Part shown: one piece after another, positions 16,523 through 26,146 of the stretch
How the letters are laid out: every line of letters begins with the position of its first letter
Numbering within the stretch: the first letter of the stretch is position 1
Source: Paeniglutamicibacter antarcticus
Lineage (GTDB): Bacteria > Actinomycetota > Actinomycetes > Actinomycetales > Micrococcaceae
Direction of reading: 5' to 3'
Assembly: GCF_900010755.1 (NCBI RefSeq)
Contig: NZ_CZJT01000106.1
Coordinates: 1-64,000 of the forward strand
DNA: 64,000 bases
Program-made: the position numbers and the translations under genes
Notes under the pieces: model-generated
What the model was told of the DNA's origin: nothing
The model's input: the letters and a program-made list of their open reading frames with translations, nothing else
Database searches by the model: none

Positions 16523-17878
16523 CTACGGCAAGCAACGTGGCGCATCTAGCCGATAAATGTGGACGGAATTCGGTGTAGAGAACTCGTCCGACCACTTTTG
16601 ACCTTCCATGGGAATACTACGATCCTCTCCAAGGACTTCAACTGTCGCACCCACCTCACATCTCGCTTGGAAATCAACGACGTTCGGCTCGGTCTTCGTT
16701 GATGTTCCGATTACATATAGTTCGCCATCGTGCGCCTTCACTGCAATGTCTGCACCTGGGCCCGCTGAAATGGCGTTAATGGCAAATGGCGCGTTCAGCA
16801 CGGGTGCAAGATCCCTCAATTGGCGATTGACTGCCCTGACTTGATCGCGAAGCCGCGAACCGCAATCACGAAGTACATGCTGTGACACACAAGGGCCGGC
16901 GAAACTGTGGTTGAAGTAAACGATTCCGCGCGCTCCGTGGACAATACTGCTCCACACCGCCGCCCCTATCTGTTCGGGCTTAATCGTTGGTGCCGAAGGA
17001 TTATCCGAAGGGTGCCCAACCTCCACGAGTGCCCAGACCGGCTTAGATCCTTGCGGCTCAATCATCGAACGCAGACGAGACACCGTCCATCCGTAGTTGG
17101 AGGCCATTCGGCAATCAGTCTCGGGCAGCTCCAGCCCACCGCCTTGTATGACGCCACCTTCGGAAAACCCGCATATGCCTGGGTCCGTGAACCAATAATT
17201 ATCCGCGGAAACAACATCTTGGACACCGTTTACAAAACGTTTAGCTTCATCATCGAGTTCCCAGAAGGTTACGCCTTTCCCAAAGTTGGCGTAAGTCAAA
17301 ACGTTGTCGGGCGCAACCTTCTTTGATTCCGACATGACCGTGTATCCGCATTTCGAAGCCGCTGGGATGCAAATATCACCCCCGCCGATCCCGTTTCCGG
17401 ACCAACGCGAAGAACCGGGTCCCGCCCACATATCAACTTCATCTGGATACACCCATCCATTCCGATTTTGGCCATCCCATGAAAATAATGCAGACATTCC
17501 AGCATCTTGGATCTTCTTCACGTCAGAACCCGGAACGAGTGCCAAATATGTGTTGAGTCCAATATCTAAGTCCAAGTTGAGGCCCTCATCATCGACCACG
17601 CTTTCCATCCACACCGCTATCGGAAAGTATTCATCATCACCGGGTAATGAGTTGTGAAATCGTGAGTAATATTCAGCGCCTCCGTCCACGGCCCGAAGTT
17701 CTATGGCCATTGTCGGCGTCGTAGAATCACTGCCCCCAGAATGCTCTTCTGAAGCATCTCCTGTAGCGGGCGAGTCCAATATTCGAAATAGTTGATTCGG
17801 CATCAACGCGATCGTCAGCACGAGTGCCATTGAAAATATCAATATACAACGAATAAAATTTCGCATGGACTTCACCAT
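16523..17878 (-). CDS. Secreted glycosidase-like protein of the exopolysaccharide operon
   Basis: This 451-residue protein begins with a membrane anchor or signal sequence (about residues 8-28), so it acts outside the membrane. The rest looks like a TIM-barrel glycoside hydrolase: repeated strands ending in acidic residues, for example ALVEVGHPSD, and the closing segment VWSSIVHGARGIVYFNHSF, typical of glycosidase-fold proteins in polysaccharide loci. Ten or so cysteines suggest disulfides. I cannot assign a GH family or catalytic pair with certainty. As last gene of the block A operon it may trim or release the polymer. Confidence 0.65.
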   Translation of the reverse strand: MVKSMRNFIRCILIFSMALVLTIALMPNQLFRILDSPATGDASEEHSGGSDSTTPTMAIELRAVDGGAEYYSRFHNSLPGDDEYFPIAVWMESVVDDEGLNLDLDIGLNTYLALVPGSDVKKIQDAGMSALFSWDGQNRNGWVYPDEVDMWAGPGSSRWSGNGIGGGDICIPAASKCGYTVMSESKKVAPDNVLTYANFGKGVTFWELDDEAKRFVNGVQDVVSADNYWFTDPGICGFSEGGVIQGGGLELPETDCRMASNYGWTVSRLRSMIEPQGSKPVWALVEVGHPSDNPSAPTIKPEQIGAAVWSSIVHGARGIVYFNHSFAGPCVSQHVLRDCGSRLRDQVRAVNRQLRDLAPVLNAPFAINAISAGPGADIAVKAHDGELYVIGTSTKTEPNVVDFQARCEVGATVEVLGEDRSIPMEGQKWSDEFSTPNSVHIYRLDAPRCLP

Positions 17879-17920
17879 TATCTCACTTTGGACGAGAATT
17901 TCGATCTCCGAACAAGTACC

Positions 17921-18598
17921 TTATTTTCGAATGTTGCGTAGTTTGTTAATGAACTTATCGCCCAGGACCATCGAGGCTGAAGCTAGCCCCGCGCCAAGCA
18001 GTGCAAGCGAGCCGAGTGCCCGCGTTTTGCGGTTTCCAACATATTGTGTGGTCGGCTGAATCGGCGATGTTTCTGTTGTGATCCTTGCATCGGCAGCGAT
18101 ACCCAACGATTCCTGTTGAGCGCTTGCCAGCCCTTCGAGCTGATTCACAATTCTCGACATTTCCGACTCTGCAGTGGCACGCTCCGGGGAAACGACTTCG
18201 ACAACGATGACAGGGTCGTTGAAGTTCATTCTCCATTGCCCACCACTATTTGGTAAATAGACCGAATATCCGCTTCGCAAGCCTGTGCCATAAAGTGGGG
18301 CATCCACAGTTCGTAATTGTTGAACGACTCCCTGACCGTTGAAATGGCGTTCAATTATCGCGGCAAACATTACGGTTGTCACTGCCTCCGACTTCAGCGC
18401 ATTGCCGCCGACCTTGCTTGGTGGAGGCAAAAAGACCACATTCATTTTCGAGTAGTAAACTCCTGTCGAGGTGGCTGCCCCGTAAAAAAATGGCAGCATC
18501 AAAAGCAGGGCAACAACGCCAAGATACCATCGACGAAGAATTAAAGGGCGTATTATTGAATCTCTTGTGCTCAACCCGCTTTTCAGGCGAACAAACAC
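17921..18598 (-). CDS. Wzz-like chain-length/polysaccharide co-polymerase protein (second copy)
   Basis: The 225-residue protein has two membrane segments, near residues 25-45 and 190-210, bracketing an extracytoplasmic region. That is the layout of Wzz/Wzc-type co-polymerases that set chain length with Wzy. The periplasmic part contains PVIVVEVVSPERATAESEM, a family-like stretch, and the N-terminus has RRWYLGVV. No cytoplasmic kinase domain is attached. The GTG start lies one base after the polymerase gene stop (TAGCGTG), so the two are coupled. It has only weak resemblance to the other copy at 19903-20784. Confidence 0.7.
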   Translation of the reverse strand: MFVRLKSGLSTRDSIIRPLILRRWYLGVVALLLMLPFFYGAATSTGVYYSKMNVVFLPPPSKVGGNALKSEAVTTVMFAAIIERHFNGQGVVQQLRTVDAPLYGTGLRSGYSVYLPNSGGQWRMNFNDPVIVVEVVSPERATAESEMSRIVNQLEGLASAQQESLGIAADARITTETSPIQPTTQYVGNRKTRALGSLALLGAGLASASMVLGDKFINKLRNIRK

Positions 18599-18599
18599 G

Positions 18600-19901
18600 C
18601 TAATTCAGCTCACTTGACTTAGAAACTATATTCAAATAAGAACCAGCCAATCCTGCAATCAAAGAAAGTGAATTACACGCCTGCGGAAAAGCAAAAGCGT
18701 CAAAAAATGCAAATATTAATCCTCCCGCAATCATTGATGCAAGAAAAGCTATCCCAACTGCCTGAAGGGGCTGCTGGATCGTTTGAACCCTGCCTCGAAG
18801 ACCACAATATGCAGCTGTAAAAATGATCGATACCAGAGCAAATAGACCGATGAAGCCGGTATCGATCAGGGAAACCAAGTACTGGTTGTCTAGAATTCTG
18901 TAGGAGGGCAAAAAAGTTCCAAAGCCACGTCCGAAATATGGACTTACGAATGAGAACGCGACCACAGTATCGTAACCGTCAACTCGCGATTCCACACTCG
19001 TATCTTCCCCGAAGAACATGGTGCTAATCACGCCTCCCATACCGGGAACAAGAAAATAGACCAAAAGTCCACATCCGATAATTCCGGCCCCCATCAGCCG
19101 GCGAATTTTTCTTGGCCAAGTGGGAAACATGACTACGAAAACCGCTAGAACTCCAATCAGCGCCGAACGAGTGACCGACAATATAGTGGAGAATGTGATC
19201 GCTGCGACTGGAAACCATCTAACTAGCGCAGAACTTTTCTTATCGTAAATTGCTAGGGCAAGACAGAATGGCAAGACAAGCGCCATAACTGCTGCGTATT
19301 CCAGCGGATGCATGGCGGTGGCATCAGCCCTGGCAAAACCGCCCCGAAGTTCGACACCCGATACGCCCGTTGACGCCAAGCCAGGAATTTGAATGGCATC
19401 AACGTAACTTGTCTCAGTAAAGAACTGCACGAGGCCCAGCAATGCGTATACGCCGATAAGAACGCAAAAACGCCGAATTAGCGTCAAGAATCGTGCCTCG
19501 TCCCGAATTCCATCATTCGAAATGAGCAGAATCCCTACGAGGCCAGCAACTCGAATTAGTCCCATGTCGGCAACACTTGCGTCGGTTCCTGGAAGCGCCA
19601 TCTGAGAGGATGTCGAATAGCTAGCCAAAGCCACGCCGGCAAAAACGAACCCAGCGGTTCGAACAGGCTGGAATCTAGTACTCGACCAAGGATCAGGACG
19701 CTGCAGGTGGTGCCAACACCACCAGAGTAGAAGCAGTATCGCAAATAATGTAGCGAGTGATCCTGCACCACCCAACGCGCTGATCCTTCGGTCAGAAGGG
19801 ATGCAGTATAGCAATACGATGTAGATCGTCAACGAAGTTACTGCGTCAATGCGCAACCAAGTCGTAGCTCGCTTCTTGATTGTCAGATTTGGTTCCAGCA
19901 T
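18600..19901 (-). CDS. O-antigen ligase/Wzy-type polymerase
   Basis: A 433-residue integral membrane protein with about ten to twelve hydrophobic segments and a larger loop near two thirds of its length (FGEDTSVESRVDGYD), followed by FGRGFGTFLPSYRILDNQYL. This pattern matches the O-antigen ligase/Wzy superfamily, and in this setting polymerisation of lipid-linked repeat units is the likely role. I start at 19901 because the ATG follows the preceding stop by one base (TGAAATG); a longer reading from 19994 would run back into the upstream gene. Ligase and polymerase cannot be told apart by sequence alone. Confidence 0.78.
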   Translation of the reverse strand: MLEPNLTIKKRATTWLRIDAVTSLTIYIVLLYCIPSDRRISALGGAGSLATLFAILLLLWWCWHHLQRPDPWSSTRFQPVRTAGFVFAGVALASYSTSSQMALPGTDASVADMGLIRVAGLVGILLISNDGIRDEARFLTLIRRFCVLIGVYALLGLVQFFTETSYVDAIQIPGLASTGVSGVELRGGFARADATAMHPLEYAAVMALVLPFCLALAIYDKKSSALVRWFPVAAITFSTILSVTRSALIGVLAVFVVMFPTWPRKIRRLMGAGIIGCGLLVYFLVPGMGGVISTMFFGEDTSVESRVDGYDTVVAFSFVSPYFGRGFGTFLPSYRILDNQYLVSLIDTGFIGLFALVSIIFTAAYCGLRGRVQTIQQPLQAVGIAFLASMIAGGLIFAFFDAFAFPQACNSLSLIAGLAGSYLNIVSKSSELN

Positions 19902-19902
19902 T

Positions 19903-20784
19903 TCAAGACTCCGAGACAACTTCTCGGACTGCCCGGGCATGGCTGGATTCTGCGTTCTGTCCTTCGGTAAGCATCTTGGGCTCCGTGTTTGCAACCGTTT
20001 TCCGTGGTTCAGAAACCGTTCGTTTCAACGACTGGGCAGGGACATTCACGGAGCTTCCTGGCAGATTCGGGGTGTTCTCAAAATCAGATTTTCCGTCTGA
20101 TTCAACAATGATTTTCACCTTTTGAAAACTATTTTTATCTATTGCATCAAGATTCTTCTCAAGGCGGCGCTTCTTCATCGATAGCAAGATGCGGTCAATG
20201 GCCGCTGTCGCAAGCAACGTGCCAACAAGACCGGCACCGACCACAGCCAGCACCAATCTCATCTGGGACTTGGTCACTGGTTTGGCTTTACTGTCTTGAA
20301 CAATGGTCAAAATCGAAATCCGTGTTTTTTGCGATACATCAAGTTCATCCTGAAGAAATTTCATGCTCGTCGGAACTGCCTTAACTACATCATCTAAGAC
20401 GCGCAGCGTGGCTTCTTGCGTATTACCTTCTGCATTAATAACTATGATCGGGCCCGCCGTTCCTGTATCACGTGCTGCGGAATACGTAAGATCTGCGTCG
20501 TTGCCAAGAATTGGTTCTGCAACAGCGGGTGATCCCAACCTAACGGTCAGTACGGCCAGGGCCTGCTCAAGTCCGCCCATATAAAGGAAAGGATTTGATC
20601 CCTCAGCAATTTGGGCAAGTGGCGGAACAAGGACGACACTCGCCTTTGCCTCGAATGTGGGAGGCGTTGTCACGAATACGTATCCGGCCAGTCCGGCTGT
20701 TGCCAGAATTCCGATCAGAACTATGTACCAACGACGCAACAGTCCTTGAAGCACCTCATGCGCTAGCACGACTGGAACCCGCAC
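19903..20784 (-). CDS. Wzz-like polysaccharide co-polymerase protein (first copy)
   Basis: This 293-residue protein has an N-terminal membrane span (LLRRWYIVLIGILATAGLAG, about residues 14-37) and a second near residues 175-200, followed by a long basic and polar cytoplasmic tail of about 90 residues ending VREVVSES. The layout is that of a chain-length determinant, but the usual autophosphorylating kinase (Walker motifs, tyrosine cluster) is absent. The GTG start has no clear ribosome binding site, and a 160-bp A+T-rich gap separates it from the glycosyltransferase upstream, so the true start or an internal promoter is uncertain. Confidence 0.72.
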   Translation of the reverse strand: MRVPVVLAHEVLQGLLRRWYIVLIGILATAGLAGYVFVTTPPTFEAKASVVLVPPLAQIAEGSNPFLYMGGLEQALAVLTVRLGSPAVAEPILGNDADLTYSAARDTGTAGPIIVINAEGNTQEATLRVLDDVVKAVPTSMKFLQDELDVSQKTRISILTIVQDSKAKPVTKSQMRLVLAVVGAGLVGTLLATAAIDRILLSMKKRRLEKNLDAIDKNSFQKVKIIVESDGKSDFENTPNLPGSSVNVPAQSLKRTVSEPRKTVANTEPKMLTEGQNAESSHARAVREVVSES

Positions 20785-20944
20785 GTTTTGAGAACTATTG
20801 GAAACTTCCTGATTTCAGGTAACAATGATTCATTAAGTTGAGATTTCAACGAAGCCTCCCCAGCATTCGGCAAATATAGATACTTGAGTAGAAAACATTT
20901 TCATCGTTTCAAACGAATTGCAATCGACATGCATCAAAAGTATT

Positions 20945-22033
20945 TTAAATTAAATCGTCATAGAATCTCTTCAAATCCGATTTGAGTCCTTCGGTCGTGT
21001 AATACCCAAGTATTCGACTTGAAGCGGCCCGCCCGAGTTCTGCAAGTTTTGCCGGGTCTGTGGCCATCCCGTGATGAAGGGCCCTGATCATTTGCGTTGT
21101 GTCAGCTACAGGACTGCAATACGCCGGGTCAAAGAACTCATTTCCACCAGCTCCGGGGTAGCCGATCACGAAGCATCCAGTAGCCATGGCTTCAGCAGGA
21201 GGAAGCCCGAACCCATCACGATCGCTCAGGCTCATGAATATCGCTGATTCCCGTAGTGCATCGCCCATATCCTCTTCGCTCAAGCCGCTAAGTTCTCTAA
21301 GCTTCCAGTCCCCTTTCGCGATCTGTCCCCCTGGCGCCTGCAAAATATGTAGTATCTGGTGCAGCTCGTCATGCCGGCGCGACGGGACGAAACTAATAAT
21401 TTTTTCAGCTTTCTTAGACCGCTTTCGGAAAACCCTTGGGTCTACAACATTCCGAATTAGAGTTTTTTTGATGGTCGGAAACGCGTAATTCAGAAGTTCA
21501 ACGTTGTCTTCAGAAATACACAGGAGCCCTTCGAGGTTGTTTAGTCCAAAGTATCCTGCATTGGATCTTGTTGATGTCAGAGGCATACCATCAAATGTTC
21601 TATGAGCAGCCTGGTTTAGTACGACTTTTCGAACCTTGTCATCGATCTTTGGCATGGAACGCCCATAGAATTCAGGAATCACCAGAATATCGTTTGCGGC
21701 AAACTTGATAGTTCTTGGCGTCACGACACGGGCTTGGCTGGGAAACCAATCGCAGCGGAAGCCGTCCTTCGGATGAAATACTGCTGATTGAAATCCGATA
21801 CTCGAAAGAATCTCAACGTGTTGATAGATGACTTTTACACCACCGCTTGGCTTATTCTCGCACGGCGCCAGATAGTAGATCGTTGGAGTGCTACTCGTTC
21901 CTTCAACGCGTAAGGCAGGAACTCTTCGATTTTCACGTTCTCGCAAATTGCGGTAGGAAGCGTGCGCTCTTCTTGCCATATTCACGGGCTGGACCAAAAT
22001 TTTCCGGTTGGAAATCGATTTCTTAGATTCCAT
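20945..22033 (-). CDS. Glycosyltransferase, GT-B type
   Basis: A 362-residue protein with a basic N-terminus and then a GT-B-like fold: TIYYLAPCENKPSGGVKVIYQ opens the acceptor domain, and the donor domain includes SLSDRDGFGLPPAEAMATG, equivalent to the E-x7-E region of family 4 enzymes, plus IGYPGAGG. It probably adds one sugar to the lipid-linked repeat unit on the inner membrane face. The ATG at 22031-22033 overlaps the previous gene by 11 bases. Donor and acceptor are unknown. Confidence 0.78.
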   Translation of the reverse strand: MESKKSISNRKILVQPVNMARRAHASYRNLRERENRRVPALRVEGTSSTPTIYYLAPCENKPSGGVKVIYQHVEILSSIGFQSAVFHPKDGFRCDWFPSQARVVTPRTIKFAANDILVIPEFYGRSMPKIDDKVRKVVLNQAAHRTFDGMPLTSTRSNAGYFGLNNLEGLLCISEDNVELLNYAFPTIKKTLIRNVVDPRVFRKRSKKAEKIISFVPSRRHDELHQILHILQAPGGQIAKGDWKLRELSGLSEEDMGDALRESAIFMSLSDRDGFGLPPAEAMATGCFVIGYPGAGGNEFFDPAYCSPVADTTQMIRALHHGMATDPAKLAELGRAASSRILGYYTTEGLKSDLKRFYDDLI

Positions 22034-23102
22034 ATTTCTGCCACCTTGTCCAGGTCTTCCGAACCCGCAATCTTCGTTCGACTGAAGTAGCAACCACACT
22101 TAGTCGATCAACGAACTTAGCACGTGGGTTTCGAAGAATTTCAAGCTCCTTATTTCCTCGGAGAACGAGGTTGCCTGGATTAGTTCGATGCGCAAAGTCC
22201 AGTAGGTCAAGGCTAAGTTGGAATTCTTCGGGATTCGAATGCGTCGTCGAAACAGCTAAGTCGATGGCTTCAACGGCTAAAACTTTCCTGACTTCCTGTG
22301 ACCAAACATGGACTTGACTAGGGTTTTGGTGTGACTTGTCGAAGAAGGACTCGTACGCTTTGAGTCGTTCGCCAAGATCAACTGGCAGGCTGGCGAAAGA
22401 CGTGTGCATCATACTGTTGTTGTGCACTCTGCGAAACGCTTGGAGATGGCCATTTACCCTCGCGATATTCGAAACGTCTGCAAACCGAAGCCACATTTCA
22501 AGATCAGCGGTGTGAGGTAACAAGTCGTTGTAGCCTCCCACTGCCTTTTGAATCGACGTCCGAACGACAGCTTCTGGGCTGTAAATGATGCTAAGTCCGC
22601 GTCGAACCTGCGCACTTATCCAATCTCGTCCTTCCCAAGTCGAATAACCACGTCCATAAACCGAACCTTCTTCGGGCGTGTCACAGAAGGTTTGCGGATA
22701 TCCATAAACAAGGCCTACTTCAGGATGCTTTTCCATAATGCTGACGGCCCGCTGAAGGGCGTTCTTGGGCAACATATCGTCAGCTGACAACAGAACCGAG
22801 TACTTGGCACCAACTGACAACAGTCCTTCGTTGTACGTGGCGATGTGTCCCATATTCTTCCTATGAACAGTTACCCTGATTCGGGTATCCGAAGAAGCCA
22901 AGGCTAACGCAGCTTCCGCACTATCGTCAGTCGACGCATCATCAATAATATGTACGCTTACATCGACGCCTTTCTGCTCCAAGATACTGCCCACGCACGC
23001 TTCAAGATAGTGACCATAGTTAAAGCAGGGAACCACAACTTCGATGGTCGGAACATTGTCGAGGCGTGGAAGGATTCCTCGTTTGTGAAAACCCTGTGCC
23101 AT
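22023..23102 (-). CDS. Glycosyltransferase family 2
   Basis: This 359-residue GT-A enzyme opens with IEVVVPCFNYGHYLEACVGS, a typical family 2 N-terminus. The nucleotide-binding HIIDDASTDDS and the metal-binding LLSADDML (DxD equivalent) are visible. The second half contains HTADLEMWLRFA and RRVHNNSMM, as in family 2 enzymes of polysaccharide loci. No membrane segment is seen, so it acts in the cytoplasm. It lies four bases after the upstream glycosyltransferase gene. The sugar transferred is not predictable. Confidence 0.87.
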   Translation of the reverse strand: MAQGFHKRGILPRLDNVPTIEVVVPCFNYGHYLEACVGSILEQKGVDVSVHIIDDASTDDSAEAALALASSDTRIRVTVHRKNMGHIATYNEGLLSVGAKYSVLLSADDMLPKNALQRAVSIMEKHPEVGLVYGYPQTFCDTPEEGSVYGRGYSTWEGRDWISAQVRRGLSIIYSPEAVVRTSIQKAVGGYNDLLPHTADLEMWLRFADVSNIARVNGHLQAFRRVHNNSMMHTSFASLPVDLGERLKAYESFFDKSHQNPSQVHVWSQEVRKVLAVEAIDLAVSTTHSNPEEFQLSLDLLDFAHRTNPGNLVLRGNKELEILRNPRAKFVDRLSVVATSVERRLRVRKTWTRWQKYGI

Positions 23103-23106
23103 ATGT

Positions 23107-24240
23107 CTAGACCCCCAGCTTTCGTATATCCAGAAGCGATGAGGACGGCTCTAGAATTTTGCGGGCTACATCAACCCAGGTCGATGTAGCAGCGGCTTCT
23201 CGCGCGTATTTTCCTGTAAGCTCTGCCAAATCAGGGCGTGCCAATTCAAGCATTCCCTGAGTAATGGCGTTGGTATCAGTTGGATCTACACAAATGGAAC
23301 CGGCGCCCAGTAGCTCTTGAGCACCTCCTTCTTTGGTTCCCACCACAGGAAGGCCTGCCGAACCGGCTTCTAGATAGGCGATAGGTGACGGATCAAAGAG
23401 GCTTGGAACAGTGAAACATGTTGCAGTGGACAAAAGATCTTGGATTTTTCTCTGCCCTGAGTCGTCAGTTCGGCTGATCAATCCATGGTTGGATACTCCG
23501 GCTTCCGTAATATCTGGAGTATCGCCGACGATATCAAGAACGGCTTCGGGGCACGTTTTTCTTACCTCCCTGAACGCTTGTAGCACGCGGTCACCATTCT
23601 TGCGTTTCCAGTCCACCCCTACAAAAAGGTATCGGGGCAACGACCAGTCACGTTGCATGGAGCCTGATATTTTGGGTCGGTGGCCCATCCCCACCACACG
23701 GACCTTCGAAGATGCCACACTGTAATCATTCATAAATGACTCTTTGGCCCAGTTTGTACTTACAAAATTGATGTCAGCTGCACGTGAACTCCTTGCCTGG
23801 CGTTTGATCCAAAGATTCACTTCTTTGCCAGAAAAGCCGTTTTGACGCAGGTCGGAGGAGTGATGGCTCCACATTTGCTTCAAAGTTCCATCGTCGTAGG
23901 TAACGATCGGTATTCCGAATCTTCTCAAGGCTTCTAGATCGTAAAGCTCAGTGCCCATGGCCAGAATCAAATCTAACGAACCGGCTTTACGAATTGCATT
24001 GCCAAGCGCCCACAATCTGGAAACTTGACGAATCCATATTCGATCATATGAGGCACCCGTTTTCCCTGTGCTTCGTGCAGCCAGTGCAACGGCGTAGTGA
24101 ACAGCCGCCGGCAGTTCGACACCGATGGGTATGACTGTCGCTCCATTTTCTTCCAGCCCCATCAATAGTCCTGCCGGTGTTCCCGACCACGCGGAAGGGC
24201 TTGTTGGCTCCGCAACGGGATACAGCAATCCGACTCTCAT
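23107..24240 (-). CDS. Glycosyltransferase family 4
   Basis: The 377-residue protein has a GT-B layout. The N-terminal domain begins MRVGLLYPVAEP with the glycine-rich PAGLLMGLEENG. The C-terminal Rossmann half has YLFVGVDWKRKNGDRVLQAF, then VPSLFDPSPIAYLEAGSAGL with the conserved acidic pair and PVVGTKEGGAQELL. It should add a retaining-linkage sugar to the repeat unit. Its ATG overlaps the flippase stop by four bases (ATGA), confirming a shared operon. Confidence 0.85.
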   Translation of the reverse strand: MRVGLLYPVAEPTSPSAWSGTPAGLLMGLEENGATVIPIGVELPAAVHYAVALAARSTGKTGASYDRIWIRQVSRLWALGNAIRKAGSLDLILAMGTELYDLEALRRFGIPIVTYDDGTLKQMWSHHSSDLRQNGFSGKEVNLWIKRQARSSRAADINFVSTNWAKESFMNDYSVASSKVRVVGMGHRPKISGSMQRDWSLPRYLFVGVDWKRKNGDRVLQAFREVRKTCPEAVLDIVGDTPDITEAGVSNHGLISRTDDSGQRKIQDLLSTATCFTVPSLFDPSPIAYLEAGSAGLPVVGTKEGGAQELLGAGSICVDPTDTNAITQGMLELARPDLAELTGKYAREAAATSTWVDVARKILEPSSSLLDIRKLGV

Positions 24241-25844
24241 TTTTGTACTTCTTTCGTCAATGAATCAACGACCACGGGTTCCTCCGTTTGCCCAACACTA
24301 GACAGGTTTAGGTCTGTCTTACCAGGGATTCTTCTTTGGCTGCTCTTACTGTGAAGTTTCGCGGGAATGTAGTCACGCCACAACCGAAACGTCATCAGCA
24401 TGTAGCTGCAGCCTCCAATCGCAAGGCCGACAGCAAGAGTTGCAAGAGGGCTTTCAACCATGAAAGTTGAAACCCAAGCCAACACGGACGCGATTACCGA
24501 AGCTAGTACTGGAATCCGTACGCTACGTACAAGAGACGAAATCTTCACCCCCGTTGTTTTCCGCATGACTGACACGTAGACGGGTAGCGATACCAAAAGT
24601 GCCACGATCGCATGCGCGTAACCGACCCCGATAAGTCCGGCGAAATTTATGCCCACCCACAACGCGGGTAACAGCGCAACCAAGCTAGCTACCTGCACCA
24701 CCAGAAGTACGCCAGTGTTGCCGCCAGTAATGATGATGTTCGCAAACAGCAGACCAAGCACAAACACTGCTCCATAAATTGCAAGTGCACGCAGTACGGG
24801 TGCAGCTTCACCCCATTGATCTCCGTAGAGAACAGTGATGATCGGCTCCGCTAGAACAACCATGCATCCAGTAATCGGGAAGGCAATCCAGGCAACCATT
24901 TGGGTTGCCGTAGCAATGGTTTTTACGAGGTCGCCGCCATTTCGGCGAATTGCAGAAACCGCCGGAAGAACAAGCCCATTAAGCACAGAGCCAATCAGCG
25001 ATGTCGCCCACACGCTCAGACCAAAGGCAAGCATATAAAGTCCCAAATCGGCTACATCCAGCATCTGTCCGATGAAAACATAATCGGCGTTCAAGAGCAC
25101 TTGGCTCAAGAGATTTGCGGCTGCCAGAGGCAACCCGAATTTGATCAATGCTGGGACGAGCTTCGTGTTGATTCCGGGCTTGTAGTACTTGGAAGAGAAC
25201 CGAATTAGCAAGAACCCAGCAACTAGCTGCGTTACGACTCTTGACCAGGCAAAAGCTTCCGGCCCCCAACCCGCAGCACCAAGACCTACGAGGACTCCGC
25301 TCCCAATAACGAAAGAAACTAGTGTTGACATAAAGATTTGGTCTTGCCTAAATTCACGCTGCAAGATTGCCCCGGGCGCAGCAAAGATTCCAATCATGGC
25401 CACACCCAACGCCATGATTCGAATCGAATCGGTGGCCTCGGTTGTTCCCAAAGTCACGGCAATAGGCTGTGCAAAAACAGCCATCAAGCCGCCGAGGACC
25501 AAACTCGCCATCAAGGCAATGGTCGTAACCGTCGGGCCAATTTGATCGGGGTCAATGTCCGAGCGGGCGAGCGCTGAGGCAACGCCCAGTTCTGCCATAC
25601 TGACAACAAATGCGTGCACCGTCATAGCCAGTGCGAAGACGCCTAATTCATCAGGTGCCACGATCCTTGCGACTACCGCCATGACGGCAACATTGGTCAT
25701 GCGCATGACGATGTTTCCGCCCGCTGCCCAAACGGCACCTGCCCGGATTTGGCGTGTCAGACCTGTTTGTTCCTCAGAAGACAGCATCGGAAGCTCAGAA
25801 CTGTGCGCAAATGCATTCCAAGAGGATCTGCCCAGAAACTTCAT
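24237..25844 (-). CDS. Polysaccharide flippase (Wzx-like, MOP superfamily)
   Basis: This 535-residue protein has twelve to fourteen hydrophobic segments and the family-typical opening RQIRAGAVWAAGGNIVMRM with VVARIVAPDELGVFALAM. It resembles the polysaccharide transporters that flip lipid-linked repeat units across the cytoplasmic membrane. A polar C-terminal tail of about 50 residues follows the last span. The first start gives MKFLGRSS; a start at 25787 (MLSSEEQ) would fit the family better, and neither has a strong ribosome binding site. It is the first clear gene of the block A operon. Confidence 0.88.
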   Translation of the reverse strand: MKFLGRSSWNAFAHSSELPMLSSEEQTGLTRQIRAGAVWAAGGNIVMRMTNVAVMAVVARIVAPDELGVFALAMTVHAFVVSMAELGVASALARSDIDPDQIGPTVTTIALMASLVLGGLMAVFAQPIAVTLGTTEATDSIRIMALGVAMIGIFAAPGAILQREFRQDQIFMSTLVSFVIGSGVLVGLGAAGWGPEAFAWSRVVTQLVAGFLLIRFSSKYYKPGINTKLVPALIKFGLPLAAANLLSQVLLNADYVFIGQMLDVADLGLYMLAFGLSVWATSLIGSVLNGLVLPAVSAIRRNGGDLVKTIATATQMVAWIAFPITGCMVVLAEPIITVLYGDQWGEAAPVLRALAIYGAVFVLGLLFANIIITGGNTGVLLVVQVASLVALLPALWVGINFAGLIGVGYAHAIVALLVSLPVYVSVMRKTTGVKISSLVRSVRIPVLASVIASVLAWVSTFMVESPLATLAVGLAIGGCSYMLMTFRLWRDYIPAKLHSKSSQRRIPGKTDLNLSSVGQTEEPVVVDSLTKEVQK

Positions 25845-26146
25845 CTTTGCCCAACAATGCCAAGTTCAGCTTCGGTGAACAGTGAAGGTCTGCTGAACGT
25901 AGTTTTCTTCCGGTGCTTACTGAGGAACACCGAACTTCCGAGTTCATTACGGACAAAATCGGTTGGGTGCCAGAAGGATGGCAGCCCGATACCTGGTTCG
26001 CTTGTGCTCGATTGGATACTTTGCTGGGCGTCCTGGAACGAAAATTGGCGAATCTGTAAATTCCAATATTTATAAATATACTTTTGCACCAAAAAACACG
26101 TCAAATTTATCATTCGCATGTCTGCTCCCCAAAGCAACAAGCCCAA
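25841..26146 (-). CDS. Possible small gene or gene remnant upstream of the flippase
   Basis: A 101-codon open frame ends in an ATGA overlap with the flippase start, the arrangement seen between real coupled genes in this operon. Its second half (PGIGLPSFWHPTDFVRNELG and onward) uses codons like its neighbours, whereas the first half is A+T-rich and low in quality. I do not recognise the protein. It may be the 3' remnant of a deleted polysaccharide gene, or chance. Confidence 0.3.
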   Translation of the reverse strand: MGLLLWGADMRMINLTCFLVQKYIYKYWNLQIRQFSFQDAQQSIQSSTSEPGIGLPSFWHPTDFVRNELGSSVFLSKHRKKTTFSRPSLFTEAELGIVGQR

